This document shows positions 1-6,981 of a DNA stretch of 10,756 nucleotides, one piece after another. Within the stretch, counting starts at the first letter, position 1. Every line of letters starts with the position of its first letter. The notes below the pieces were generated by a model. It was not told the origin of the DNA. It saw only the letters and a program-made list of their open reading frames with translations, and did not search any database. Position numbers and translations under genes: made by a program. The DNA is from a bacterium UBP18_UBA7526. Its GTDB lineage: Bacteria; UBP18; UBA7526. The stretch spans positions 42,571 to 53,326 of the forward strand of contig DLMW01000048.1 in assembly GCA_002478245.1 (NCBI GenBank). Direction: 5' to 3'.

Positions 1-99
1 CTCCTATACGGCATTACCGATAATTTCTTGAAGTATTTCGGTCTGAAGGATATTAGTGAGTTACCAAGCATTGAGGAAGTAAAGGAGATGATTCCGTAA
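1..99 (+). CDS. scpB: Segregation and condensation protein B, C-terminal end (partial)
   Basis: Frame 1 is open from the window edge to a TAA at 97-99 and encodes the last 32 residues of a protein. The stretch LYGITDNFLKYFGLKDISEL matches the conserved C-terminal winged-helix segment of ScpB, which typically reads LYGTT..FL.YFGL..L.ELP. ScpB works with ScpA and SMC in the bacterial condensin complex that compacts and segregates the chromosome. The N-terminal part lies upstream of the window, where scpA would be expected by analogy with other genomes. The identification rests on a short but characteristic motif. Confidence 0.82.
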   Translation, partial: LLYGITDNFLKYFGLKDISELPSIEEVKEMIP

Positions 100-220
100 C
101 CTAAGGAGACGCCGAAGGATAAACATGAAATCCGAGGTATCAGGTTTAAGGAAGAATTTTCTGATATTCTGGCATCCTAATACTCTGATACGCTTTTAAT
201 CTGTCTAGGATTTTCCTAAA

Positions 221-228
221 AAGGAGGT
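221..228 (+). promoter_or_regulatory. Strong Shine-Dalgarno site of pheA
   Basis: AAGGAGGT lies 8 bases before the ATG at 237 and is an almost perfect anti-16S match. It fixes the pheA start. The rest of 100-236 shows no convincing -35/-10 pair, so it is unclear whether pheA has its own promoter or is read through from scpB. Confidence 0.8.
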
Positions 229-236
229 CTAAAGGG

Positions 237-1301
237 ATGAAGAAATTAAAAGCCCTAAGGAAGAGAATCGATGGGATCGATGGCCAGATACTAAAACTCC
301 TCAATAAAAGGGCAAGAACTACTTTGGAGATTGCCCGGATAAAGAAGAGGGAGGGGGTGGAATACTATCTTCCCCATCGGGAAGAGGAGATCTACGAGAG
401 GCTGAAGAGAAAGAGTAAAGGGCCCTTCCCCGCTAAGGCCGTAGCAGAGGTATTTCGGGAGATTATATCGGGCAGCCTCTCTTTGGAGAAGCCTTTGAGA
501 ATCGCCTATCTCGGACCAGAGGCCACCTTCACCCATTTAGCAAGCATCCAAAAGTTTGGTTCCTCCCCCACCTATCTTCCTGTAAAATCCATCGCCGATG
601 TCTTCAGTGAGGTAGAGAGGGGAAGGGCGGACTACGGAGTGGTTCCCATTGAAAACTCAACCGAGGGGATAATTAATTATACCCTGGATATGTTCATCGA
701 CTCTGATTTAAAGATCGTCTCTGAAATCGTTTTGGAGATCTCCCACAACCTGCTCTCAAAGGGTAGCCTTAAGAATATCAAGAAGATCTATTCCCATCCC
801 CAGGCCATCGCTCAAGCGCGGAACTGGGTGGAGAGCAACCTGCCCAATGCCAAGATCATTGAGGTCTCCTCTACCGCCCGGGCGGCGGCTCTGGCGGCTA
901 AGGAGAGGAATTCTGGTGCCATCGCTTCCCAGTTAGCGGCTAAGCTATATAACCTAAAGATTGTCGCCTCCCACATCGAGGATACTAAGGAGAACGTCAC
1001 CCGCTTCTTGATCATCGGAAGGACTCTCTCAAAGAGAACGGGAAATGACAAGACCTCCATCATGTTCTCCATTAAGGATCGGCCGGGAGCCCTACACGAT
1101 ATGCTCAAGCCCTTTGCTAGAGAGAAGATCAACCTAACCAAGATAGAATCCCGACCTTCGCGGAAGAAGGCCTGGGACTACTACTTCTTTGTTGATTTTC
1201 AGGGGCATATTGAGGAAGAGAAGGTGAAGAAGGCCCTGGGGGAACTGGAGAGGGAGTGTCTCTTTCTAAAGATTCTGGGCGCCTATCCTGTAGCTAGATA
1301 A
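237..1301 (+). CDS. pheA: Bifunctional chorismate mutase / prephenate dehydratase (P-protein)
   Basis: This enzyme converts chorismate to prephenate and then prephenate to phenylpyruvate, the committed route to phenylalanine, in the cytoplasm. Three domains are visible in 354 residues. An AroQ-type helical chorismate mutase (about 1-85) has the R-rich first helix (LRKRID) and HREEEIYERL near 47-56. The prephenate dehydratase domain (about 87-262) has GPEATFTHLA (93-102), PIENSTEG (137-144), SHPQA (186-190) and the TRF motif (255-257). The C-terminal ACT domain (about 273-354) has GAL (284-286) and ESRP (304-307), the residues used for phenylalanine binding in this family, so allosteric feedback by Phe is expected. 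The length is normal for P-proteins. It opens the aromatic block, 137 bases after scpB. No truncation or missing catalytic motif was seen. Confidence 0.97.
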   Translation: MKKLKALRKRIDGIDGQILKLLNKRARTTLEIARIKKREGVEYYLPHREEEIYERLKRKSKGPFPAKAVAEVFREIISGSLSLEKPLRIAYLGPEATFTHLASIQKFGSSPTYLPVKSIADVFSEVERGRADYGVVPIENSTEGIINYTLDMFIDSDLKIVSEIVLEISHNLLSKGSLKNIKKIYSHPQAIAQARNWVESNLPNAKIIEVSSTARAAALAAKERNSGAIASQLAAKLYNLKIVASHIEDTKENVTRFLIIGRTLSKRTGNDKTSIMFSIKDRPGALHDMLKPFAREKINLTKIESRPSRKKAWDYYFFVDFQGHIEEEKVKKALGELERECLFLKILGAYPVAR

Positions 1302-1309
1302 AAATGAAA

Positions 1310-1345
1310 AATTAAGCTTCTGAAAACAGTTTTTACTTCTTAATT
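1310..1345 (+). repeat. A/T-rich inverted repeat between pheA and the aminotransferase gene
   Basis: AATTAAG (1310-1316) is the exact reverse complement of CTTAATT (1339-1345). The loop between them contains a smaller AAAA-CAG-TTTT pairing (1323-1333). This is the only sizeable non-coding gap inside the aromatic block. It could be a weak hairpin, an mRNA processing site or chance in A/T-rich sequence. The 7-bp A/T-rich outer stem and the lack of a following T-run argue against an efficient intrinsic terminator. Confidence 0.35.
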
Positions 1346-1357
1346 GATTGCAACCTT

Positions 1358-1364
1358 AAAGGGG
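1358..1364 (+). promoter_or_regulatory. Shine-Dalgarno site deciding the aminotransferase start
   Basis: AAAGGGG sits 9 bases before the ATG at 1374. The longer in-frame alternative, a TTG at 1344, lies in the inverted repeat and has only A/T-rich sequence upstream with no ribosome binding site, so the ATG is preferred. Confidence 0.65.
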
Positions 1365-1373
1365 CGAGATAGG

Positions 1374-2483
1374 ATGAAGAGATTGGCGCGTAGGTCTATC
1401 CTGAAGATAAAGCCCTATGAGCCCGGGAAGCCGATTGAGGAAGTGATGAGGGAGCTGGGTCTGAGGAGGATCGTGAAACTGGCCTCAAACGAGAATACCC
1501 TGGGCCCCTCTTCCCGAGCCCTGAAAGCCTTGAGAGATTACTTGCCCAAGATCTACCTCTATCCCGAAGACTCCTGCTTCTACCTCAAAAAAGAACTAGC
1601 CCGGAGATTGAAAGTAAAAAGGGAAAATCTCATCCTGGGCAATGGCTCGGATGAGATCATGGAACTGATCCCCAAGACCTTCTTAAATCCTGGGGAAGAG
1701 GTAATCTATGGTCATCCCTCCTTCTTGATCTATGAGATCGTAACCAGGATCATGGGGGGCAAGCCCGTCCCGGTTCCCTTAAAAGACTACACCTATGATC
1801 TAGAGGGAATGCTAAAGGCCATTACCAGAAAGACCAAGATCATCTTCATCTGCAATCCAAACAACCCTACGGGAACCATGGTCGATAAAGAAGGGGTAGA
1901 AGCCTTCTTGGAGAGGGTACCTAGGAACATAATCGTGGTCTTCGACGAGGCCTACAAAGACTATGTGGAGAGGGCGGATTTCCCGGACACTGTTAAACTA
2001 CTAAAGGAGTATAGAAATATCATTATCCTGCGCACCTTTGCCAAGATCTATGGTCTGGCAGGCCTGAGGATCGGCTATGGTATTGCCCGAGAAGAGGTGA
2101 TCAATCTTCTCTCTAAGGTGCGCCTCCCCTTCAATGTCAACTCCCTCGCCCAGGTAGCTGCCCTGGCTAGTCTTTCGGATAGGGAAGAGGTGAAAAGAAC
2201 AAGGAAGATGAATGCTAGAGGAAAGAGATTTCTCTATGCTGCCTTCCAGGATCTGGGGCTGGATTATGTCCCTACCCAGGCCAACTTCATTCTCATAGAT
2301 CTAAGATCCGTCTGTCGCCGGACAAAAAGGAGTGGTAAGAGAATCTGTCAGGAATTGTTGAAGGAGGGGGTCATTGTGCGGGAGATGAGTAGTTGGGGGC
2401 TGGATAATTATATGCGGGTGACCATTGGAAGGGAGGAGGAGAATAGAAGATTCATTCAAGCCCTAGAGAAGGAGATAAGATGA
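1374..2483 (+). CDS. hisC: HisC-like class I/II aminotransferase, probably aromatic amino acid aminotransferase
   Basis: This is a PLP-dependent aminotransferase of the histidinol-phosphate aminotransferase family, 369 residues from the chosen ATG. Visible motifs (ATG numbering) are SNEN (38-41), GNGSDE (89-94), NPNNPTGT (161-168), DEAY (191-194, with the PLP-ring Asp), the Schiff-base lysine K224 in TFAKIYGLAG, LRIGY (231-235) and the carboxylate-binding arginine R348 in YMRVTIG. It lies between pheA and aroF with no other his gene nearby. Members of this family placed in aromatic operons often transaminate phenylpyruvate and 4-hydroxyphenylpyruvate or prephenate, so I infer a role in the last step of Phe/Tyr synthesis; dual use in histidine synthesis cannot be excluded. 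A short basic stretch near 311-324 (RSVCRRTKRSGKR) looks a few residues longer than usual. Its TGA overlaps the aroF ATG. The family is certain, the substrate is not. Confidence 0.88.
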   Translation: MKRLARRSILKIKPYEPGKPIEEVMRELGLRRIVKLASNENTLGPSSRALKALRDYLPKIYLYPEDSCFYLKKELARRLKVKRENLILGNGSDEIMELIPKTFLNPGEEVIYGHPSFLIYEIVTRIMGGKPVPVPLKDYTYDLEGMLKAITRKTKIIFICNPNNPTGTMVDKEGVEAFLERVPRNIIVVFDEAYKDYVERADFPDTVKLLKEYRNIIILRTFAKIYGLAGLRIGYGIAREEVINLLSKVRLPFNVNSLAQVAALASLSDREEVKRTRKMNARGKRFLYAAFQDLGLDYVPTQANFILIDLRSVCRRTKRSGKRICQELLKEGVIVREMSSWGLDNYMRVTIGREEENRRFIQALEKEIR

Positions 2484-3496
2484 TCCTTACCCTTAGACCA
2501 GGAACCAAGGAGAGGGAGATAGATAGGATAGTCTCCAAAATAGAGAAGTTAGGCTTCTCCGCCCATATCTCTAGAGGGAAGGAGAGGACGATCATTGGGG
2601 TCATCGGCGCCCATGCCATCCAGGCCCGGGAGGTATTCGAGGTCCTGCCTCAAGTGGAATCCATAACCCCCATCTCCAAGCCCTACAAACTCGTCTCCCG
2701 GGAATTTAAGAGAGAGGATACCATTATCCCCATAAGGGATGAGGTAGAGATCGGGGGGAAGAAGGTGGTAGTCATCGCCGGGCCCTGTGCTGTGGAAGAG
2801 AAGAATCTTCTAATCTCCATCGCAAAGTGCGTGAAGGAGGCGGGAGCAACGATCTTACGGGGCGGAGCCTTCAAGCCCCGTACCTCACCCTACTCCTTCC
2901 AGGGACTGGGAAGAGAGGGATTAGAATACCTGAAAGCAGCGAGGGAGGAGACAGGCCTAGGGATTCTCACTGAGGTCATGGATACCCGGGATGTGGAACT
3001 GGTCGCAGAATATGCGGATATCATCCAGATCGGAGCGCGGAATATGCAGAACTTCAACCTCTTAAAGGAAGTGGGGAAGGCGAGGAGGCCCATCCTCTTA
3101 AAGAGGGGGATGGCCGCCACGATAAACGAGCTTTTTATGAGCGCTGAGTATATCCTATCCAGTGGGAATAGGGAAGTGATTCTCTGTGAGCGGGGGATAA
3201 GGACCTTTGAGGATGCTACCCGGAATACGGTAGATATCTCGGCCATTGGTATAGTGAAGGAGCTTTCTCATCTCCCCATCATCGTCGATCCCTCCCACGC
3301 CACGGGAAAGAGATCCCTCATCGCTCCCATATCCCGGGCGGCGATAGCCGCTGGGGCAGATGGCTTGCTCATCGAGGTCCATACCCATCCTGAGAAGGCC
3401 CTCTCTGATGGCGCACAGAGCCTATTACCCAAAGACTTTGAGAATCTGATGAAGGAACTGGGGAGGATAGCAGAGGCCATAGGAAGAAGCATCTAA
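2480..3496 (+). CDS. aroF: 3-deoxy-7-phosphoheptulonate (DAHP) synthase, type I-beta
   Basis: It condenses phosphoenolpyruvate with erythrose 4-phosphate to DAHP, the first step of the shikimate pathway. The 338-residue protein has an N-terminal ferredoxin-like regulatory domain (about 1-70, starting MILTLRPGT) and a TIM-barrel catalytic domain (about 75-335). Motifs include GPCAVE (101-106), RGGAFKPRTSPYSFQG (127-142), IGARNMQNF (184-192), LLKRG (206-210), CERG (236-239), DPSHATGKR (270-278) and SDGAQS (309-314). The expected metal ligands are C103, H273, E299 and D310. These are each one residue off the numbering I recall for the Thermotoga maritima enzyme, whose N-terminal domain mediates inhibition by Tyr/Phe; similar control is likely here. 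The ATG at 2480 overlaps the upstream stop as ATGA and is preceded by AAGGAG (2469-2474), so translation is probably coupled to the aminotransferase gene. Confidence 0.97.
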   Translation: MILTLRPGTKEREIDRIVSKIEKLGFSAHISRGKERTIIGVIGAHAIQAREVFEVLPQVESITPISKPYKLVSREFKREDTIIPIRDEVEIGGKKVVVIAGPCAVEEKNLLISIAKCVKEAGATILRGGAFKPRTSPYSFQGLGREGLEYLKAAREETGLGILTEVMDTRDVELVAEYADIIQIGARNMQNFNLLKEVGKARRPILLKRGMAATINELFMSAEYILSSGNREVILCERGIRTFEDATRNTVDISAIGIVKELSHLPIIVDPSHATGKRSLIAPISRAAIAAGADGLLIEVHTHPEKALSDGAQSLLPKDFENLMKELGRIAEAIGRSI

Positions 3497-3514
3497 GCAA
3501 GTAACAATTAATGT

Positions 3515-3518
3515 GAGG
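3515..3518 (+). promoter_or_regulatory. Shine-Dalgarno site deciding the tyrA start
   Basis: GAGG lies 6 bases before the ATG at 3525. An in-frame GTG at 3513 would add four residues (MRKN), but it overlaps this site and lacks one of its own, so the ATG is preferred. Confidence 0.55.
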
Positions 3519-3524
3519 AAAAAT

Positions 3525-4367
3525 ATGAATAAGCTGAATAGAGTAGCCATTATTGGCGTGGGTCTCATCGGTGGCTCCTTGGGTTTGGCCCTCAAGGAGA
3601 AGGGGGTTGCCAAAAGGGTAATCGGAGTGGGAAGGAGGGAGGAGTCCTTGAAGATCGCCCTCAAGAGAAACGAGGTGGATGAGGTAACTACGGATCTGGC
3701 CCAGGGGGTTAGGGATGCTGATCTGGTGGTGATCGCCACTCCCCTGGAGCTTGCGGTAGAGACCTTTGAGAAGATCCTCCCCCATTTGGAAAAGGGGTGT
3801 GTGGTGACGGATGTGGGGAGTGTGAAGGGACCCATCCTTAAGAGAATAGATCACCCTTTCTTTGTCGGTGGTCATCCCTTGGCTGGGAGTGAGAAGAAAG
3901 GACCCCAGGCAGCGAGGCCCGATCTCTTTAGGGAGGCCACGGTTGTCCTAACCCCACGGGAGAATACAGATGAAAAGGCGCTTACTCTGGTAAAGAGTAT
4001 GTGGCAGGATATTGGAGCCCGGGCCTTATTCCTTGACTGCGAACTGCATGATGAACTAGTAGCCTTTACCAGCCACCTTCCCCATATCCTGGCTGTCTCT
4101 TTAACCAGCCTTATTGGAAAAGTGGCCTCAAAAGAAGAGAAGGTCCTCTCCTTGATGGGAGAGGGCTTTCGGGATACCACACGCATCGCCGCCAGTCCTC
4201 CCAGTATGTGGAAACAGATCTGCCTGGCCAATAGAGAAAAGATTCTTAAAGCGCTTAAGAGGTTTAAAGAGACCCTCTCTGAAATGGAAGAGGCCCTCTT
4301 GCAAGAGGAAGGAGACAGGCTCCTCCATAGGTTTGAGAAGGCAAAAGAGATAAGGGATAAGCTGTGA
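3525..4367 (+). CDS. tyrA: Prephenate dehydrogenase
   Basis: It oxidatively decarboxylates prephenate to 4-hydroxyphenylpyruvate with NAD(P)+, the tyrosine branch from prephenate. The 280-residue protein (from ATG 3525) begins with a Rossmann fold carrying GVGLIGGSLG (11-20). The catalytic region follows, with HPLAGSEKKG (117-126), the conserved histidines of SHLPH (183-187) and GFRDTTRIA (204-212), whose arginine belongs to the prephenate-binding set in this family. The C-terminus is a helical dimerisation domain ending at residue 280. No C-terminal ACT domain is present, so tyrosine regulation, if any, must occur at the active site or elsewhere in the pathway. It could be an arogenate/prephenate dual-specificity enzyme; sequence alone does not decide this. 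It follows aroF by 28 bases and its stop overlaps the aroA GTG. Confidence 0.95.
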   Translation: MNKLNRVAIIGVGLIGGSLGLALKEKGVAKRVIGVGRREESLKIALKRNEVDEVTTDLAQGVRDADLVVIATPLELAVETFEKILPHLEKGCVVTDVGSVKGPILKRIDHPFFVGGHPLAGSEKKGPQAARPDLFREATVVLTPRENTDEKALTLVKSMWQDIGARALFLDCELHDELVAFTSHLPHILAVSLTSLIGKVASKEEKVLSLMGEGFRDTTRIAASPPSMWKQICLANREKILKALKRFKETLSEMEEALLQEEGDRLLHRFEKAKEIRDKL

Positions 4368-5647
4368 GTGAGATTAGGGTCAGACCAATCAGGTGTCTAA
4401 GGGGTGAGATCTCCCTCCCAGGAGATAAGTCCATCTCCCATCGGGCCATCATGCTCGCTTCTTTAGCAAAAGGAAGAACACTAATCTCTGGGATCTCAAA
4501 GGGAGAGGATGTGCTAAGGACCGCTTCTGCCTTTCAGTCTATGGGGATCGAGATCCAAGGGCTGGGAAGTGATTCTCTTACCATTCAGGGAAAGGGACTA
4601 AAGGGGCTATCCCAGCCAAGGGATATCATAGACTGTGGAAACTCAGGCACCACCATGCGCCTCCTCGCTGGGCTCCTTTCAGCCCAGGATTTCTCCTCCA
4701 TCCTTACTGGAGATGAATCCTTAAAGAAGAGGCCCATGGATCGGGTAGTTGCGCCCTTGGAGAGAATGGGAGCCAGAATAGAAGGAAGATTTGCTCCTCT
4801 GAAGATAGAAGGAAGAAGGCTAAAGGCTATCTCCTACCGAACCCCTATCCCCAGCGCCCAGGTAAAATCCGCTATCCTCTTGGCTGGCCTATATGCCCAG
4901 GGGAAGACAGAGGTCACAGAGCCCGCCAGATCCAGAGATCATACAGAGAGGATGCTCAATTATCTGGGAGCAGATATAGAGGTTAGGGGTTTGACGGTGA
5001 GGATAACCGGAGGGAAGGAGCCAGTTGCTAAACCGATTAATATCCCGGGAGATATCTCAAGCGCCTCCTTCCTCATGATCGGCGCTATTCTTCTGCCTAA
5101 TTCTCATATTAGACTCTCTGGGGTGGGTCTCAATCCCACGAGGACAGAAGTAATAGATGTCTTAAAGAGAATGGGTGCCGAGATAGAGATCGAGAATTTG
5201 AGAGAGGAGAATAATGAGCCGGCCGGAGATATCGTGGTCAAAGGAGGAAGACTAAAAGGAGTAACCATTGAGGGAGAGATGGTCCCCAGGGTCATCGATG
5301 AGATACCCATCTTAGCCATTGCTGCCACAAAAGCGAAGGGTGAGACAGTAATAAGGGACGCAAAAGAATTAAGGGTAAAGGAGACGGATAGGATCCGGGC
5401 CTTAAGCATTAATCTTTCCCAGATGGGGATAGAGGTAGAGGAGAGAGAGGATGGCCTGATCATTCCGGGGCCCAGCCATTTATTGGGAGCAAGGGTAGAT
5501 AGCTTCGGGGATCATCGCCTGGCCATGGCTCTGGTCATTGCTGGACTCTTTGCTCAAGGAGAGACGATCGTCTCTGATACAGACTGTATCAAAACTTCCT
5601 TCCCGGAATTTATGGAGACCTTGGAGAGACTGAAAGTAGGGGGATAA
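4364..5647 (+). CDS. aroA: 3-phosphoshikimate 1-carboxyvinyltransferase (EPSP synthase)
   Basis: It transfers the enolpyruvyl group of PEP to shikimate 3-phosphate, the step before chorismate synthase. At 427 residues it has normal length. Motifs are PGDKSISHR (19-27), CGNSGTTMR (91-99), KKRPMDR (121-127), SAQVKSA (164-170), RDHTER (191-196), PGDISSASF (228-236), the catalytic aspartate in IDEIP (D312), RVKETDR (337-343) and GDHRLAMA (382-389). GDKS, SAQVK, RDHTE and NPTR (257-260) match the four short motifs described for class II EPSP synthases. The loop reads NSGTT, with glycine rather than the alanine of the glyphosate-tolerant CP4 type, so tolerance is not indicated. The GTG start overlaps the tyrA stop by four bases, implying coupled translation. 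The next gene starts 56 bases downstream with its own ribosome binding site. Confidence 0.97.
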   Translation: MSEIRVRPIRCLRGEISLPGDKSISHRAIMLASLAKGRTLISGISKGEDVLRTASAFQSMGIEIQGLGSDSLTIQGKGLKGLSQPRDIIDCGNSGTTMRLLAGLLSAQDFSSILTGDESLKKRPMDRVVAPLERMGARIEGRFAPLKIEGRRLKAISYRTPIPSAQVKSAILLAGLYAQGKTEVTEPARSRDHTERMLNYLGADIEVRGLTVRITGGKEPVAKPINIPGDISSASFLMIGAILLPNSHIRLSGVGLNPTRTEVIDVLKRMGAEIEIENLREENNEPAGDIVVKGGRLKGVTIEGEMVPRVIDEIPILAIAATKAKGETVIRDAKELRVKETDRIRALSINLSQMGIEVEEREDGLIIPGPSHLLGARVDSFGDHRLAMALVIAGLFAQGETIVSDTDCIKTSFPEFMETLERLKVGG

Positions 5648-5703
5648 TGGGTTATGGTTACGCTGCCCGTTTCGTTGAAGTCAGAAACAGTTAAAGGAGA
5701 TTA

Positions 5704-6981
5704 ATGGCTCGTAAATTAATCATTGCTATCGATGGCCCAGCAGGTGCGGGAAAGAGCACCTTAGCAAAATTAGTGGCCCAGAGGCTGGGCTACTCTTATC
5801 TGGAGAGCGGCCTTCTCTATCGCGCTCTCACCCATGAGGCACTGAAGAGAAAGATTGACCTTAAGGATGAGCAAGCCCTAATAAGATTGGCCGCTGAGAT
5901 TGAGATTAAAGAATGGGATGGGGAATGGCACATCTTCTTAAATGGTGAGGATGTCTCAGAGAAGATAAAGACTCCTCGGATAGATGAGAAGGTAGCCCAA
6001 ATAGGGAGGATAAAGGGAGTGCGGGAGGAGTTCCTTAGGTTTCAGAGAAGAATGGCCAAAAAGGGAGGGATTGTGGTAGAGGGAAGGGACATCGGAACCG
6101 TAGTCCTCCCAGATGCGGACAAGAAGTTCTATGTAGATGCCTCCTTAGAAGAGAGGGCAAGAAGGAAGTGTGAAGAACTGAGAGAAAGAGGTTATGCGGT
6201 TCCTCTCTCGAAAGTCCGGGAGGAGACGAGAGAAAGGGACCGGGCAGATATGACGAGAGCGGCCGGTCCCCTAAAGAAGGCAGAAGATGCCATCAGGATC
6301 GATACCACAAACTTGACTATTGGAGAAGGGGTGGAGACGGCTTTAAGAGAGATAGAAGAGAAAGAAGAGAGGTGGCTGCTCTATACCATCCTCCACCCTC
6401 TCGGAAGGCTACTCTTCAAACTTCTATTCAGATTGGAGGTCAAGGGAAGGGAGAACATACCCAAGAAGGGAGCCCTTATCTTTGCCTCCAATCACTTAAG
6501 CTTCTTAGATCCTCCCCTAATAGGTGTTGCTTCTCCTAGAAGGCTCCATTACATGGCAGTAGCCGTGGCTTTTAAATTCTTCTTCATCGGTAATCTAGCA
6601 AAAAGACTGGGTGGCTTTCCCGTAAAGAGAAGGGGAGTGGATATAGAGGCCACAAAGATGGCCTTAGAGATCTTAAAGAATAAAGAGGCCATGCTCATCT
6701 TCATTGAGGGGACGAGGAGTCTCAAGGGTGAGCTGCTCAAGCCAAAGCCTGGAGTAGGGATGCTTGCCTATAGATCAAGGGCTACGGTAATCCCTACCCT
6801 CATCTTCGGCTCCAATCGCGCCCTTCCCCCTAAAGCTAGGTTCATCCGCACGAGGAAGGTAAAGGTCTCTTTCGGTAGGCCCCTGACCATTGGGAGATTC
6901 TCTCACCTTAAGCCCAAAGAAGCCTATCAGGCGATAAGCGATGAGATCATGAATAGAATAAGGGAGATGCAAAGCAAGTGA
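5704..6981 (+). CDS. cmk-plsC: Fused cytidylate kinase / 1-acyl-sn-glycerol-3-phosphate acyltransferase
   Basis: One uninterrupted 425-residue frame carries two enzymes. Residues 1 to about 218 are cytidylate kinase, which phosphorylates CMP/dCMP. This part has the P-loop GPAGAGKST (11-19), the SGLLYRA motif after it (35-41), VEGRDIGT (125-132), and RDRADMTR with AEDAIRIDTT (193-202). Residues from about 228 on are a PlsC-type acyltransferase, which makes phosphatidic acid from lysophosphatidate. It has NHLSFLD (263-269, the NHx4D motif), a hydrophobic or amphipathic stretch (284-298), GGFPVKRR (303-310), FIEGTRS (333-339, the FxxGxxR motif) and a proline-containing VIPTLIFGSN block (362-371). 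Cmk and PlsC are adjacent separate genes in many Firmicutes. No in-frame ATG with a ribosome binding site appears at the junction (6350-6400), so the fusion looks real. AAAGGAG (5693-5699) precedes the ATG. The stop overlaps the ispH GTG. Confidence 0.93.
   Translation: MARKLIIAIDGPAGAGKSTLAKLVAQRLGYSYLESGLLYRALTHEALKRKIDLKDEQALIRLAAEIEIKEWDGEWHIFLNGEDVSEKIKTPRIDEKVAQIGRIKGVREEFLRFQRRMAKKGGIVVEGRDIGTVVLPDADKKFYVDASLEERARRKCEELRERGYAVPLSKVREETRERDRADMTRAAGPLKKAEDAIRIDTTNLTIGEGVETALREIEEKEERWLLYTILHPLGRLLFKLLFRLEVKGRENIPKKGALIFASNHLSFLDPPLIGVASPRRLHYMAVAVAFKFFFIGNLAKRLGGFPVKRRGVDIEATKMALEILKNKEAMLIFIEGTRSLKGELLKPKPGVGMLAYRSRATVIPTLIFGSNRALPPKARFIRTRKVKVSFGRPLTIGRFSHLKPKEAYQAISDEIMNRIREMQSK

Noticed and set aside
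125..199. 24-codon open frame starting MKSEVSGLRK between scpB and pheA, as a possible leader peptide.
   Set aside because: The nearest SD-like AAGGAG is about 16 bases upstream, the peptide has no run of Phe, Tyr or Trp codons, and no attenuator hairpin with a T-run follows.
210..222. Small hairpin TAGGA-TTT-TCCTA-like sequence before pheA as a terminator for scpB.
   Set aside because: The stem is five mostly A/T pairs, with no following T-run; the adjacent bases are better explained as the pheA ribosome binding site.
1344..1373. TTG-initiated N-terminal extension of the aminotransferase.
   Set aside because: There is no ribosome binding site before the TTG, the codon lies within an inverted repeat, and the ATG at 1374 has AAAGGGG at good spacing and fits family length.
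3369..3875. 168-codon open frame on the - strand across aroF/tyrA.
   Set aside because: It lies opposite two unmistakable enzymes, has no recognisable motif, and is expected from the purine-rich coding strand, which makes stop codons rare in the complement.
4454..4700. AroA as a possible glyphosate-tolerant class II enzyme.
   Set aside because: Although several class II motifs are present, the PEP-site loop reads NSGTT with the glycine retained, so tolerance is not supported by sequence.
5648..5703. Possible promoter or terminator between aroA and cmk-plsC (GTTTC...GAAAC, 5669-5688).
   Set aside because: The stem is only five base pairs with a ten-base loop and no T-run, and no -35/-10 pair is convincing.
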